A stretch of DNA of 30,953 bases from Candidatus Segatella mututuai (GCA_002439605.1 DJOI01000067.1:1-30953); one strand, 5' to 3'; positions 15,308 to 23,991 are shown, counted from the stretch's first letter. The notes: generated by a model not told the origin, from the sequence alone. Translations and numbers: made by a program.

Positions 15308-16492
15308 CTATTTCTTGATGCTGAACTTGTAAGCCAGATGTGAGTAGTATTTTTGACCTGGTTTCAAAGTTGCGTCAGTCCATCCTTTGACTCTTTGGGC
15401 AATTTTGGTAGGAGAGTCTGGGTATTTCTGGCTTTCGAAGCAAACGCTGGCATGCTTTGGGTATTTGATGCCATGCTTGCAGGCGATGCCTGTTCCCTGG
15501 AAGTTGCCTGTATAAACCTGTATGCCAGGCTCGTTGGTGTAGACTTCGAGCAAGATGCCTGTTTGTGGTGAGTAAAGACTTGCCGCCACTGTCTTATCGT
15601 CTCCTTTGCCATTTTTATAGGTGTTCAGACACCAGTTGTGGTCGTAGCCAGTGGCATTCTTTATTTGGTCATAGGTGTAGTCTACTTTCTTGCCTATTTC
15701 CGTAGGAATACGGAAGTCCATAGGCGTTCCTTTTACATCTTTTATCTCGCCCGTTGGGATATACTGTGAGTCGGAGGGAGTAAACTTGTCAGCGTTGATA
15801 TACATAATCTGGTTGAACCCCTCTCTCGAAGGATTACCATTTAGGTTGAAATAGGAGTGGTTTGTCATGTTAATGACAGTTTCCTTGTCTGTTGTCGCCT
15901 TGAATATGATGTCAAGGGTGTTCTCGCTTGTTACAGTATAGGTGGCTGTAGCTGTTACATTTCCTGGGAATCCATTTTCTCCATCAGGAGCATTCATTAC
16001 GAAAGTAACTGACGAGTCGTTTTGCTCGGTCACGTCATAAACCTTGTTCAGCCACCCAGTGTTGCCGCCTCCATGAAGGCAGTTACCATTGTCGTTGGCC
16101 TTCAGTGTGTAAAGGCTTCCTGACAAAGACAGTTTGGCATCCTTGATGCGGTTGGCATATCTTCCTACAGTCGAGCCATAGTCGGAAGGGGAGTTGATGG
16201 TATCGGCATATTGTCTGATATTATCGTATCCTAATACTACATCTGTAGGCTTCCCGTTTTTGTCGGGTACGCTCAGTGATACCACGCGACCACCATAGTT
16301 GGTTAGACAAACTTCCATGCCCTTATCGTTCTTCAATACGATAAGTTTGGTCTCCTTGCCGGAAATTGTAGAATCGAAAGCGGCAGGGTTGAGACCTGAC
16401 TGGGTGAGGGTAGAAGTGGGTACTGACCCACATGAAGAGAGAATGGCCGACATGAGACCAACTCCTAGTAATAAGTTGTTGTAATTCTTCAT
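15308..16492 (-). CDS. galM: Aldose 1-epimerase, lipoprotein
   Basis: A mutarotase interconverting alpha and beta anomers of aldoses. The 394-residue protein starts with a type II signal peptide: residues 2-20 hydrophobic, lipobox LSSC with Cys21. It is therefore membrane-anchored in the cell envelope rather than cytosolic. Catalytic residues are visible at His140 (NCLHGGG), His212 (TNHSYFNLNG) and Glu353 (CFESQKYPDSP), with GYDHNW at 282-287. It is the first gene of the arabinose operon, directly before the symporter, and would supply the anomer the transporter prefers. A second, cytosolic mutarotase lies at 19475-20560. The symbol follows the family; the substrate here may be arabinose. Confidence 0.93.
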   Translation of the reverse strand: MKNYNNLLLGVGLMSAILSSCGSVPTSTLTQSGLNPAAFDSTISGKETKLIVLKNDKGMEVCLTNYGGRVVSLSVPDKNGKPTDVVLGYDNIRQYADTINSPSDYGSTVGRYANRIKDAKLSLSGSLYTLKANDNGNCLHGGGNTGWLNKVYDVTEQNDSSVTFVMNAPDGENGFPGNVTATATYTVTSENTLDIIFKATTDKETVINMTNHSYFNLNGNPSREGFNQIMYINADKFTPSDSQYIPTGEIKDVKGTPMDFRIPTEIGKKVDYTYDQIKNATGYDHNWCLNTYKNGKGDDKTVAASLYSPQTGILLEVYTNEPGIQVYTGNFQGTGIACKHGIKYPKHASVCFESQKYPDSPTKIAQRVKGWTDATLKPGQKYYSHLAYKFSIKK

Positions 16493-16530
16493 TTTAAGGT
16501 ATTGTGTTAGTTGTTACATTGTTTTGGGTG

Positions 16531-16606
16531 TAAAAATACAACAATTATTTTAAAGTTGTATCATTTTTATCCAAGTATTTTTGCTGTAAAGTGTATTTTT
16601 AACACT
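16531..16606 (-). promoter_or_regulatory. Candidate arabinose operon control region
   Basis: The 127 bases between the galK terminator and the mutarotase ATG must hold the operon promoter. Reading the minus strand, TATTTTTA (16531-16538) matches seven of eight bases of TAnnTTTG, without a good -33 box. Upstream, at 16590-16606, lies the imperfect palindrome AGTGT-N7-ACACT, a plausible AraR operator. An alternative -7 box, TACACTTT, overlaps this palindrome, which would suit repression. Neither choice can be decided from the sequence alone. Confidence 0.4.
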
Positions 16607-16619
16607 ATTTGTATAAAAT

Positions 16620-16661
16620 AAAAGAGCAAGCCCTTTAAAAATACAAAGAACTTGCTCTTTT
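16620..16661. terminator. Terminator after galK
   Basis: An 11-bp perfect inverted repeat (16620-16630 with 16651-16661, AAAAGAGCAAG and its complement) with a 20-base loop. On the minus strand it lies 37 bases after the galK stop and runs into TTTTATTTT. It separates the galK transcript from the arabinose operon. The A/T ends make it functional in either direction. Confidence 0.8.
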
Positions 16662-16698
16662 ATTATTATGATCTATTGTATATGCTTAAAAGCTGTTG

Positions 16699-17859
16699 TT
16701 AGCAAACCTTGTGTGAGCCTTCTGAGATGATGACAGGATAAACCTCTGGCTCATGCCCATATTTGGCTGCGAATTTGGCTTTTACATCTTTAATGAATTG
16801 ATCGTAGATGTCATCCTTTACGAGATTGATTGTACAGCCTCCGAAACCGCCCCCCATAATACGGCATCCTGTTACTCCATTCTCTTTAGCCACGTCGTTT
16901 AGGAAGTCAAGTTCTTCGCAACTTACCTCGTATTCTTTGCTCAGACCATAGTGGGTTTCGTACATTTTTTTGCCAACTGTTTCGTAGTCGCCTTTTTCAA
17001 GAGCATCACATACTGCCAATACACGGTCTTTCTCGCCCAACACGAAGTGAGCACGGCTGTAATCTTCTTCGCCTACTTCTGTGCGAACTTCTTCAAGTTG
17101 TTCCCATGTGCAGTCGCGCAGCGTTTCAAACTTAGTTTCAGGATGTTTGGCTGCGATATGCTTTACCACGTTTTCACAGGAGTTGCGGCGGTCGTTGTAT
17201 GGAGAACCTGCCAACTCGTGTTTTACCTTTGAATTGACCAGGCAGAGCTTGTAGCCCTTTGGTTCGAATGGAAAGTACTCAAACTCGCGGCTGTTGCAGT
17301 CGAGGCGCATGAGTTTTCCCTCTTTTCCGAATACGCTGGCAAACTGGTCCATGATGCCACAATTGACACCAATGTATTTATGTTCTGTAGCCTGACCAGA
17401 CAAAACAAGATCCCACTTCGAAATTTTGTTGTCAGCAAATAAGTCGTTTAGGGCAAAGGCAAAACAGCTTTCAAGAGCTGCCGAGGATGACATGCCTGCT
17501 CCTAAAGGAACATCACCATAGAAGGCAGCGTTGAAACCTTTCACGTCAACTCCCAGAGCCTTCATTTCTTGGCATACGCCATAGATATAGCGTGCCCATG
17601 AAGCACGTGGCCCTTTAGGATCGTCTACCTTGAATTCTACACGATCCTTCAAGTCGATAGAGTAGAGCATGACAGTGTCGGTTCCGTTAGGGCGAATCTC
17701 TGCCATGATGCCCTTGTCTACTGCTCCAGGAAAAACAAAACCACCATTATAATCGGTATGCTCGCCGATCAAGTTGATACGACCTGGTGACATGTAGATG
17801 TTACCTGTTTTGCCATCGAAATGCTTGATGAAGCGACTTCTTACTTTTTCGATATCCAT
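16699..17859 (-). CDS. galK: Galactokinase
   Basis: Phosphorylates alpha-D-galactose at C1, the entry step of the Leloir pathway; cytosolic GHMP kinase. The 386-residue protein has the galactokinase signature GRINLIGEHTDYNGG (26-40), the ATP loop VPLGAGMSSSAALE near 115-128, CGIMDQFASVFG with the catalytic Asp, and the C-terminal GHMP motif CRIMGGGFGGCTINLV. It is 89 bases downstream of gluP and followed by a terminator. galT and galE are absent from the window, so the rest of the pathway must be encoded elsewhere. Confidence 0.97.
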   Translation of the reverse strand: MDIEKVRSRFIKHFDGKTGNIYMSPGRINLIGEHTDYNGGFVFPGAVDKGIMAEIRPNGTDTVMLYSIDLKDRVEFKVDDPKGPRASWARYIYGVCQEMKALGVDVKGFNAAFYGDVPLGAGMSSSAALESCFAFALNDLFADNKISKWDLVLSGQATEHKYIGVNCGIMDQFASVFGKEGKLMRLDCNSREFEYFPFEPKGYKLCLVNSKVKHELAGSPYNDRRNSCENVVKHIAAKHPETKFETLRDCTWEQLEEVRTEVGEEDYSRAHFVLGEKDRVLAVCDALEKGDYETVGKKMYETHYGLSKEYEVSCEELDFLNDVAKENGVTGCRIMGGGFGGCTINLVKDDIYDQFIKDVKAKFAAKYGHEPEVYPVIISEGSHKVC

Positions 17860-17948
17860 AATTAGTTAAGTTTTTTAGTTGCTTATTAACGATTTGTTTG
17901 ATATATTTTAGCCACAAGGCTTTTATGCTTCGGGCTTTCTTATTTTTC

Positions 17949-19274
17949 TTATTCTACAGGAATATCCTTGTTGACATTCTTGCAGCCTACTACTGCATAG
18001 AACAGCATGTATGCCATACAGATGAGAGGCACGATATAACTTGTCATATAACCTCCATTGTCGGCGATGAAGTTCTGTATCAATGGTATCAATCCACCAC
18101 CTACTACCATCATCATGAAGATACCTGAAGCCTGAGCGGTATATTTGCCAAGGCCCTCGGTAGCGAGGTTGAAAATAGATGCCCACATGATTGATGTGCA
18201 GAGACCACAAAGAACCAGGAACATTGCTGCGATAGGTACGGTTACCATCTGGAAGGAAGTACCGGTGAATACAGGCATTTCGACAGTAGTGGACTTGCCT
18301 AAAAGAACTGCAAGCAGTATGAGGATGATGCCAGCGCCGTTGGCAAAGATCATCATCTGGCGGCTTGATACCTTGTCGGCGATAAAGCTTGAGCAGAGGC
18401 GGCCTACTAACATCAAAAGCCAGTAGGTGCCTGCTACGAAACCACCAATAGCTGCTGCATTTGCCAAAACAACTCCGTTAATCAAACCACCACCATTAGC
18501 TGTTGTGTCTGAGATATAGAAATTCAATGTTCCTGGAATGCCAACTTCAACACCTACATACACGAAGATGGCAAGAACTCCAAGATTGAAGTGACGAAAT
18601 GCCCATGGGGAGTGTTCAAATACAGTTTTGTCTGTAGTCTTTCCCATTTCTGGATCTTGGATGGGGATGAAAATCAAGATGAAGAAGGCTGCTGCGAATA
18701 CAGCAAGGGCGATGTAAAGCACCAGGTTTACGTCTACCATCTTGGTGTTGGCAGTTACGGTTCCTATGAGCGCACCTACGAGCATTGGAGTTAAAGTACC
18801 AGACAAACTGTTGAGTGTGCCACCTATGAGGTTCAGTTGGTTACCACGGTTACCACCACCACCAAGAAGGTTCAACATAGGATTAACTACAGTATTCAGA
18901 ATACATACTGAGAAACCGGAGATGAATGCTCCTAAGAGGTAAACTGCGAAACCTGTGATGTCGGCACCGAATTTACCAGAAAGAAACTGGATAAGTACAC
19001 CAACAAAACCTGTGGCAATACCAGTAAGGGCTGTTTTCTTGTAACCAATCTTGGTGAGCAACTTGCCTGCAGGTATACCCATGAAGAGATAGGCTAAGAA
19101 GTTCATGGCGTTACCCAACATGCCTATCATGTTGGCACTACCGCTGTCTGAGAATACATTTTTCCAGATAACTCCGATAGGAGCTGCCAGATTCGTGACA
19201 AACGAAATCATGGCGTAGAGGAACATCATCGTGATAATGGCGATAATATTACCGTTTTTGTTTTGGCTTTCCAT
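17949..19274 (-). CDS. gluP: GluP/FHS-type hexose permease (MFS)
   Basis: An inner-membrane major facilitator protein of the fucose/glucose/galactose permease group, likely a proton- or sodium-driven importer of glucose and galactose. It has 441 residues with about 12 hydrophobic helices. The N-terminal half contains GMLGNAMNFLAYLFMGIPAG and LLTKIGYKKTALTGI, a variant of the MFS loop 2-3 motif, followed by VNPMLNLLGG with a helix-breaking Gly run. The C-terminal half contains YWLLMLVGRL and the SIMWASIFNLATEGLG segment typical of this subfamily. Co-transcription with galK and a mutarotase supports galactose/glucose use. Galactose against glucose preference cannot be read from the sequence. 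Confidence 0.88.
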   Translation of the reverse strand: MESQNKNGNIIAIITMMFLYAMISFVTNLAAPIGVIWKNVFSDSGSANMIGMLGNAMNFLAYLFMGIPAGKLLTKIGYKKTALTGIATGFVGVLIQFLSGKFGADITGFAVYLLGAFISGFSVCILNTVVNPMLNLLGGGGNRGNQLNLIGGTLNSLSGTLTPMLVGALIGTVTANTKMVDVNLVLYIALAVFAAAFFILIFIPIQDPEMGKTTDKTVFEHSPWAFRHFNLGVLAIFVYVGVEVGIPGTLNFYISDTTANGGGLINGVVLANAAAIGGFVAGTYWLLMLVGRLCSSFIADKVSSRQMMIFANGAGIILILLAVLLGKSTTVEMPVFTGTSFQMVTVPIAAMFLVLCGLCTSIMWASIFNLATEGLGKYTAQASGIFMMMVVGGGLIPLIQNFIADNGGYMTSYIVPLICMAYMLFYAVVGCKNVNKDIPVE

Positions 19275-19431
19275 TTTTTATTGTTAGATAGTTGATATTG
19301 TTTATTATTTATAACTGTTTCTTTGTAGGGGATCCTCTTCACAAAAAGATATGGTCTTGGATCAATATGGTTCTCTTATTCAAGAATATGCTTTTCTTTA
19401 GGAATCATAGTTGCCTTTTCTAACGAGAAAA

Positions 19432-19462
19432 TGGAGTAGGCACTTTTCGAGCACCTGCTCCA
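19432..19462 (-). terminator. Possible terminator or attenuator after the cytosolic mutarotase gene
   Basis: The inverted repeat 19432-19440 with 19454-19462 (TGGAGTAGG/CCTGCTCCA) pairs over nine positions; on the minus strand one of them is a C-A mismatch. Four T residues follow. It lies 13 bases beyond the mutarotase stop, and the 200-base gap before gluP is wide enough for a separate promoter. It may partially terminate or stabilise the upstream message. Confidence 0.5.
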
Positions 19463-19474
19463 TACAGTATAATG

Positions 19475-20560
19475 TTATTTTTCTACACCAAATTTATAAA
19501 TTGTTTTTTGTGTATAGGTGTCGCCTGGTTTCAAGCGGCAACTTGGGAAATATGGATGGTTAGGTGTGTCGGGGAACTTCTGGGCCTCGAAACAAACAGC
19601 ACTGCGACGTGGAAAAGTGGCACCGTGTTGGCCAGAGATACCTGCCAGAAAATTACCTGTATACATCTGCAAACCAGGTTCTGTGGTGTAAACCTCCATG
19701 GTGCGACAACTTACAGGATCCTTGATTCTTGCTGCAAAACTCAACTCGCCTTCCTCCTTCTTGTTGAGTACGAAATTATGGTCGTAACCCTGACCATTCT
19801 TTATCTGCTCATTGTCGGCATCAATGTCCTGACCAATGGTCTTAGGAGTGCGGAAGTCGAAAGGAGTACCCTCAACCTTGAGAATTTCACCTGTCGGGAT
19901 AGAAACTTTGTCTATGGGGAGATAATAGTCTGCGTTGACCTGACAGATAATATTGTTGATAGTAGGTGTAGGATTGGCTATTCCTTGAATGGAGAAGAAT
20001 GCGTGGTGAGTAAGGTTGATTATTGTCAATTTGTTGGTTGTGGCCTGATACTTGATGACGAGCTCATTGTTGTCGGTCAAGGTATATGCCACCCATACGT
20101 TCAGCTCGCCAGTAAAGCCTTCCTCGCCATAAGGACTGGTATATTTGAGTACTACAGCGTTGGTGCTTACTTGCATGGCATCCCAAACATGAGTGTGAAA
20201 ACCCGTAGGGCCACCATGAAGATGGTTAGGGCCATCGTTGCGTGCCAACTGATATTCCTTGCCATGAAGTGTGAACTTACCACCCTTGATGCGGTTTCCA
20301 TAGCGACCAATGAGCACGCTCAAGAAAGGCTCTGGAGAATTGATGACATCCTGTATGTTGTCATGTCCTTGAATGAGGTTTGCATAGTTTCCGTCCTTGT
20401 CGGGCATCATGATGGCTACGATGGCTCCTCCATAATTGGTTACGGCGACCTCGTTGCCGTTGCTGTTCTTCAGTACGAACAAGTCTGTCTGCTTGCCATT
20501 GATTGTAGTCTGAAAATCTTCTCTTTTCAGACCGCATTTATTTGCAGGTTCTGTATTCAT
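19475..20560 (-). CDS. galM: Aldose 1-epimerase, cytosolic
   Basis: A mutarotase for the alpha/beta anomers of hexoses, 361 residues, with no signal peptide or lipobox, so it is predicted cytosolic. The catalytic pair is His115 (NHLHGG) and His186 (LTHHAFFSI, a variant of the usual TNHSYFNL). Glu325 (VCFEAQKFPDTP) is the catalytic base, and GYDHNF lies at 258-263. It leads the cluster with gluP and galK and has its own good promoter (20608-20639). It would provide alpha-galactose for GalK. It is clearly diverged from the lipoprotein paralogue at 15308-16492. Confidence 0.94.
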   Translation of the reverse strand: MNTEPANKCGLKREDFQTTINGKQTDLFVLKNSNGNEVAVTNYGGAIVAIMMPDKDGNYANLIQGHDNIQDVINSPEPFLSVLIGRYGNRIKGGKFTLHGKEYQLARNDGPNHLHGGPTGFHTHVWDAMQVSTNAVVLKYTSPYGEEGFTGELNVWVAYTLTDNNELVIKYQATTNKLTIINLTHHAFFSIQGIANPTPTINNIICQVNADYYLPIDKVSIPTGEILKVEGTPFDFRTPKTIGQDIDADNEQIKNGQGYDHNFVLNKKEEGELSFAARIKDPVSCRTMEVYTTEPGLQMYTGNFLAGISGQHGATFPRRSAVCFEAQKFPDTPNHPYFPSCRLKPGDTYTQKTIYKFGVEK

Positions 20561-20607
20561 AATATTCCAATTGTTTAGTTATTCTTATGTCTTAAAGTTA
20601 CATACTG

Positions 20608-20639
20608 CAAAGTAAATAAAAAAAAATGATTGTGACAAA
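20608..20639 (-). promoter_or_regulatory. Promoter of the mutarotase-gluP-galK cluster
   Basis: On the minus strand TTACTTTG (20608-20615) matches TAnnTTTG at all but one fixed position and is followed by C. TTTG at 20636-20639 lies 20 bases upstream as the -33 box. The start codon is about 48 bases downstream of the -7 box. Confidence 0.6.
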
Positions 20640-20679
20640 TTTTTTTGCAACTTATTTGATTTAAAAAAACTAAAATGAG

Positions 20680-21960
20680 CTATGATAACAAATCGGCAAC
20701 CACATAGCTTGAGCCTCCCACGAAGATGAAGTCGGTGCCCTTAGCATCTCGCTTGGCAACTTTAAATGCTTCTTTTACAGACGAATATGTGTTACCCGTT
20801 AGAGAGTGCTTCTGTGCCAATTGGAATAGTTTTTCAACGGGGATAGCCCTCTTAGTTGAGGCTTGCGTCCAATAGTAGGTTGTGTCTACTTTAGGGAGCA
20901 GTGCGAGAACGCTTGACACGTCTTTGTCGTCTACCATACCGAATACGATATGTCGGTGTGTGCATGGTTGCTTTTCTATCTGTTGGCTCAGAAATTTCCA
21001 TCCAGCCACATTGTGTCCTGTGTCGCAGATGACAAGAGGCTTGTCACTCAGCTTTTCCCAACGTCCGCGTAGTCCTGTCGCCTCGCATACATTGGCAAAT
21101 CCTTTTAAAATGGCTTCTTTGCCTATGATGCCTTTTTCAATCAGGATCGACATAGCACAAAGTATGGTTCTTGCATTCTCGCCCTGGTAAGTTCCTTTGA
21201 GTTCCAACTCTATGTGATCGAAGGCTTTTGTGCAGAATACATGACGGCCTTCTTCTGTAGTCTTGATAGAGCCGTTTTTATAGGCAGATTCCTCCGAGAA
21301 GAAGATTGGCGCCTTTCTTTCCCTTCCTGCGGTTTCGAACACGGGGCGGGTTTCTGGTGTCGTTGATCCTATTACTACGGGAACATTCTCCTTGATGATA
21401 CCTGCCTTCTCGAAGGCAATCTTGCCAAGGGTGTCACCAAGCAACTGGGTATGGTCGTAGCTGATATTAGTGATGATGGATAGAATGGGGGTGATGATGT
21501 TGGTACAGTCGAGTCGTCCTCCCAATCCTACTTCTATGACGGCATAGTCTACATGCTGTTCTTTAAAGTACTTGAAAGCCAAGGCTGTGGTAATCTCAAA
21601 GAAGGATGGATGCAAGGGCTCGAAGAAGGGGCGTTCATTTTCCACGAAGTCAACCACATACTCTTTTGGAATGCATTCTCCATTGATACGTATTCTCTCC
21701 CGAAAGTCAACCAAGTGGGGAGAGGTGTAGAGTCCTACCTTGTAGCCCTGTGCTTGTAGGATGGCAGCAATTGTATGCGAGCAAGAACCTTTTCCGTTTG
21801 TTCCTGCCACGTGGATGGTTCTGAAGTATCGGTGAGGATGACCGAAGTGCTCATCAAGGGCGTGGGTGGTTTGCAGTCCGGGTTTGTATGCTGTTGCACC
21901 TATTTTTTCGAAAACAGGAGTTCTTGTAAATAGGTATTCTGTTGTTTCTTTGTAATTCAT
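20680..21960 (-). CDS. folC: Folylpolyglutamate synthase / dihydrofolate synthase
   Basis: Adds glutamate to dihydropteroate and to folates with ATP; cytosolic Mur-ligase-like enzyme. It has 426 residues. Motifs: the P-loop GTNGKGS (53-59), YTSPHLVDFRERI around 79-91, the VIEVGLGGRLDCTN segment, ISYDHTQLLG, and the C-terminal domain with GLRGRWE and CDTGHNVAGW. The DHFS/FPGS family is clear; whether both activities are present cannot be read, but single bifunctional FolC is usual in bacteria. It lies alone between the dnaJ terminator and the sugar cluster. I see no hairpin terminator after it, only T-rich DNA at 20622-20668. Confidence 0.95.
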   Translation of the reverse strand: MNYKETTEYLFTRTPVFEKIGATAYKPGLQTTHALDEHFGHPHRYFRTIHVAGTNGKGSCSHTIAAILQAQGYKVGLYTSPHLVDFRERIRINGECIPKEYVVDFVENERPFFEPLHPSFFEITTALAFKYFKEQHVDYAVIEVGLGGRLDCTNIITPILSIITNISYDHTQLLGDTLGKIAFEKAGIIKENVPVVIGSTTPETRPVFETAGRERKAPIFFSEESAYKNGSIKTTEEGRHVFCTKAFDHIELELKGTYQGENARTILCAMSILIEKGIIGKEAILKGFANVCEATGLRGRWEKLSDKPLVICDTGHNVAGWKFLSQQIEKQPCTHRHIVFGMVDDKDVSSVLALLPKVDTTYYWTQASTKRAIPVEKLFQLAQKHSLTGNTYSSVKEAFKVAKRDAKGTDFIFVGGSSYVVADLLS

Positions 21961-22048
21961 GTCTGCTTATGTATATTAAAAATATGTGTGCCTTCGTTGA
22001 TGACTTCTCTTGCTGTTCTTATAAGGGGTGGCATGAGCCATAAATGAT

Positions 22049-22095
22049 AAAGAGCAATCCTGTTCTTCTTGTTTTAGAGAAGAGGATTGCTCTTT
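22049..22095 (-). terminator. Terminator of the grpE-dnaJ operon
   Basis: A perfect 13-bp stem (22049-22061 with 22083-22095, AAAGAGCAATCCT and its complement) extends inward by several more pairs. It begins 17 bases after the dnaJ stop. The minus strand continues TTTATCATTTA, a loose T-rich tail. The stem is very stable even though the tail is interrupted. Confidence 0.8.
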
Positions 22096-22111
22096 GCTTT
22101 ATCTTGAAAAA

Positions 22112-23260
22112 TTACTTGAACAGATTTTTCAAACTTTCGAAGAGTGTCTTCTTCGTGGTGTTATCTGCCTTGAAGTTCTCGCTTTCTTTCAGTTTCTGAA
22201 CCATTTGTTTCTCGTCCTTGGTGAGAATTTTTGGGATATAGACTGTTACGTTGCAAATGATGTCTCCCTTTCCATATCCGTAGCCTTGTACGGCTGGCAG
22301 GCCTTTTCCGCGCAGACGAATCTGTTTGCCTGGTTGTGTTCCTGGCTCTATCTTGATGGTGTTCTTGCCATCTATGGTAGGCACGTCCACCTCGCCTCCC
22401 AAAGTTGCTGTGGCGAAGTCGAGAACCAAGTTGTAGTAGAGGTTCTGTCCGTCGCGTTCGAAGGTGTCGTTGCTTTCTTCGCTGATGAGGACTTGGATGT
22501 CTCCATTGTATCCATTGCGTTTTCCTGCATTACCTTTTCCTGATACAGTGAGCACCATTCCATCCTGAACTCCCGCAGGAATGTTGATTTCTACCACTTC
22601 GTCGCCTTTTACGACACCTTCACCTCCACAAGTCTTACACTTGTTCTTGATGACAGTGCCTTCTCCATGGCAGGTCGGACAGGTTGTCTGGGTCTGCATC
22701 ATCCCGAAGATAGAGCGAACGCTCTTGATGGTATAGCCTGCACCATGACAGGTGCTACAAGTTTCGGGCTTGGTTCCGCCTTCGCATCCTGTACCATGAC
22801 AGTCGGGACACTTCAAGTCTTTATGAACTTTGAATTTCTTGGTTACGCCAGTTGCGATTTCCTTCAAACTAAGTTTTACCTTGATTCTCAGGTCGCTTCC
22901 TTGATGCATCTGTGGCTGTGCGCCACCTCTAAATCCGAAGCCTCCGCCTCCATGTCCACCAAAGATGTCGCCGAACATAGAGAAGATGTCATCCATATTC
23001 ATGCTGGTATCACCTCCGAATCCTCCGAATCCACCTTGTGGACCATTGAAGCCGAACTGATCATACTGCTGTCTTTTCTGTGGGTCACGCAGTACATCGT
23101 ATGCCTCGGCTGCCTCTTTGAACTTCTCTTCAGCCTCCTTGTTTCCAGGGTTGCGGTCTGGGTGATATTTGATGGCTATCTTTCGATAAGCCTTTTTTAT
23201 TTCATCGTCGGATGCCGACTTGTCGACACCAAGTACCTCGTAATAGTCTCTCTTAGCCAT
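22112..23260 (-). CDS. dnaJ: Chaperone protein DnaJ (Hsp40)
   Basis: A co-chaperone that stimulates DnaK ATP hydrolysis and delivers unfolded clients. It has 382 residues with the full type I layout: a J domain (1-70) with HPD at 33-35; a Gly/Phe-rich linker (about 72-120); a zinc domain with four CxxCxGxG-type repeats (CPDCHGTG, CSTCHGAG, CPTCHGEG, CKTCGGEG); then the two client-binding beta domains and a short C-terminal dimerisation tail. It is 40 bases downstream of grpE, so the two form an operon. dnaK is not in the window. Confidence 0.98.
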   Translation of the reverse strand: MAKRDYYEVLGVDKSASDDEIKKAYRKIAIKYHPDRNPGNKEAEEKFKEAAEAYDVLRDPQKRQQYDQFGFNGPQGGFGGFGGDTSMNMDDIFSMFGDIFGGHGGGGFGFRGGAQPQMHQGSDLRIKVKLSLKEIATGVTKKFKVHKDLKCPDCHGTGCEGGTKPETCSTCHGAGYTIKSVRSIFGMMQTQTTCPTCHGEGTVIKNKCKTCGGEGVVKGDEVVEINIPAGVQDGMVLTVSGKGNAGKRNGYNGDIQVLISEESNDTFERDGQNLYYNLVLDFATATLGGEVDVPTIDGKNTIKIEPGTQPGKQIRLRGKGLPAVQGYGYGKGDIICNVTVYIPKILTKDEKQMVQKLKESENFKADNTTKKTLFESLKNLFK

Positions 23261-23300
23261 TTGACAATATTGAATTCTTTGCGGTTTTATATTTTTTGTT

Positions 23301-23888
23301 TTATTGTCCTACGGCAACTTTGGCGTGGCGTATCACTTTATCGTTGAGGGTGTATCCAGGTTGAATGCAGTCTATTACCTTTCCTTTCTTGTCGTCACCC
23401 ATACCAGGAACCATGGCTACAGCCTCATGAAAGTCTACGTCAAAATCTTTGTCCTTGGTCTCTATCTTCTTGACACCAAGGCTTTCGAGAGCTTTGCTGA
23501 ACTTGCTGAAAATCATCTGCACACCTTCCTTGATGGCTTTAGGGTCTTCGCTCTTGTCGGCGATGGCACGTTCGAAATCGTCCAAAATGGGAAGTATGGC
23601 TGCTATGGTCTTCTCGCCACCATTTAGTATGAGGTCTGCTTTCTCTTTCAGCGTACGCTTGCGGTAGTTCTCAAATTCGGCAGTCTTGTAGAGTAACTGT
23701 TTCTTGAGTGATTCCACTTCTTGTTGTGCCTTGGCAAGAGGGTCGAGCTCCTTGCTCTTTTCCTCGCTATCGTCTTTGGCTGACAGGTTGTCAGCTTTAG
23801 TCTTTTCTTCTTGTTTTTCTGTCTGCTTCTCGTCTACCTTTTTGTTGGCGTTGGCATCTTCTATCTTGATTTCTTTTTCTTTAGACAT
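23301..23888 (-). CDS. grpE: Nucleotide exchange factor GrpE
   Basis: Releases ADP from DnaK. It is 195 residues from the ATG at 23888, which gives the expected acidic/lysine-rich disordered N-terminus (MSKEKEIKIED). An in-frame start 54 bases upstream would add a basic stretch that overlaps the preceding terminator zone. A long coiled coil (about 60-105, with LKKQLLYKTAEFENYRKRT) is followed by DDFERAI and the beta-wing domain containing HEAVAMVPG and CIQPGYTLNDKVIRHAKVAVGQ, all hallmarks of the family. It is the first gene of the grpE-dnaJ pair. I do not see a CIRCE element. Confidence 0.97.
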   Translation of the reverse strand: MSKEKEIKIEDANANKKVDEKQTEKQEEKTKADNLSAKDDSEEKSKELDPLAKAQQEVESLKKQLLYKTAEFENYRKRTLKEKADLILNGGEKTIAAILPILDDFERAIADKSEDPKAIKEGVQMIFSKFSKALESLGVKKIETKDKDFDVDFHEAVAMVPGMGDDKKGKVIDCIQPGYTLNDKVIRHAKVAVGQ

Positions 23889-23941
23889 AATAAAGTCGTT
23901 TTTTAGTTTAACACGTTTTCTTGCATAGATTGCAAAAAACA

Positions 23942-23982
23942 TGCCAACCTACTTGTTTCTAAAAGAAATGGTGGGGTTGGCA
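23942..23982 (-). terminator. Terminator of the ABC-F gene
   Basis: The inverted repeat 23942-23949 with 23975-23982 (TGCCAACC/GGTTGGCA, 8 bp perfect) can be extended by weaker inner pairs. On the minus strand it is followed by six T residues (A run 23934-23939). It lies ten bases after the ABC-F stop codon and separates that gene from grpE. Confidence 0.8.
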
Positions 23983-23991
23983 CATTGTTCC

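Noticed and set aside
19472..20578. A 368-codon open frame on the plus strand
   Set aside because: It is antisense to the cytosolic mutarotase gene, which has all catalytic residues and its own promoter on the other strand.
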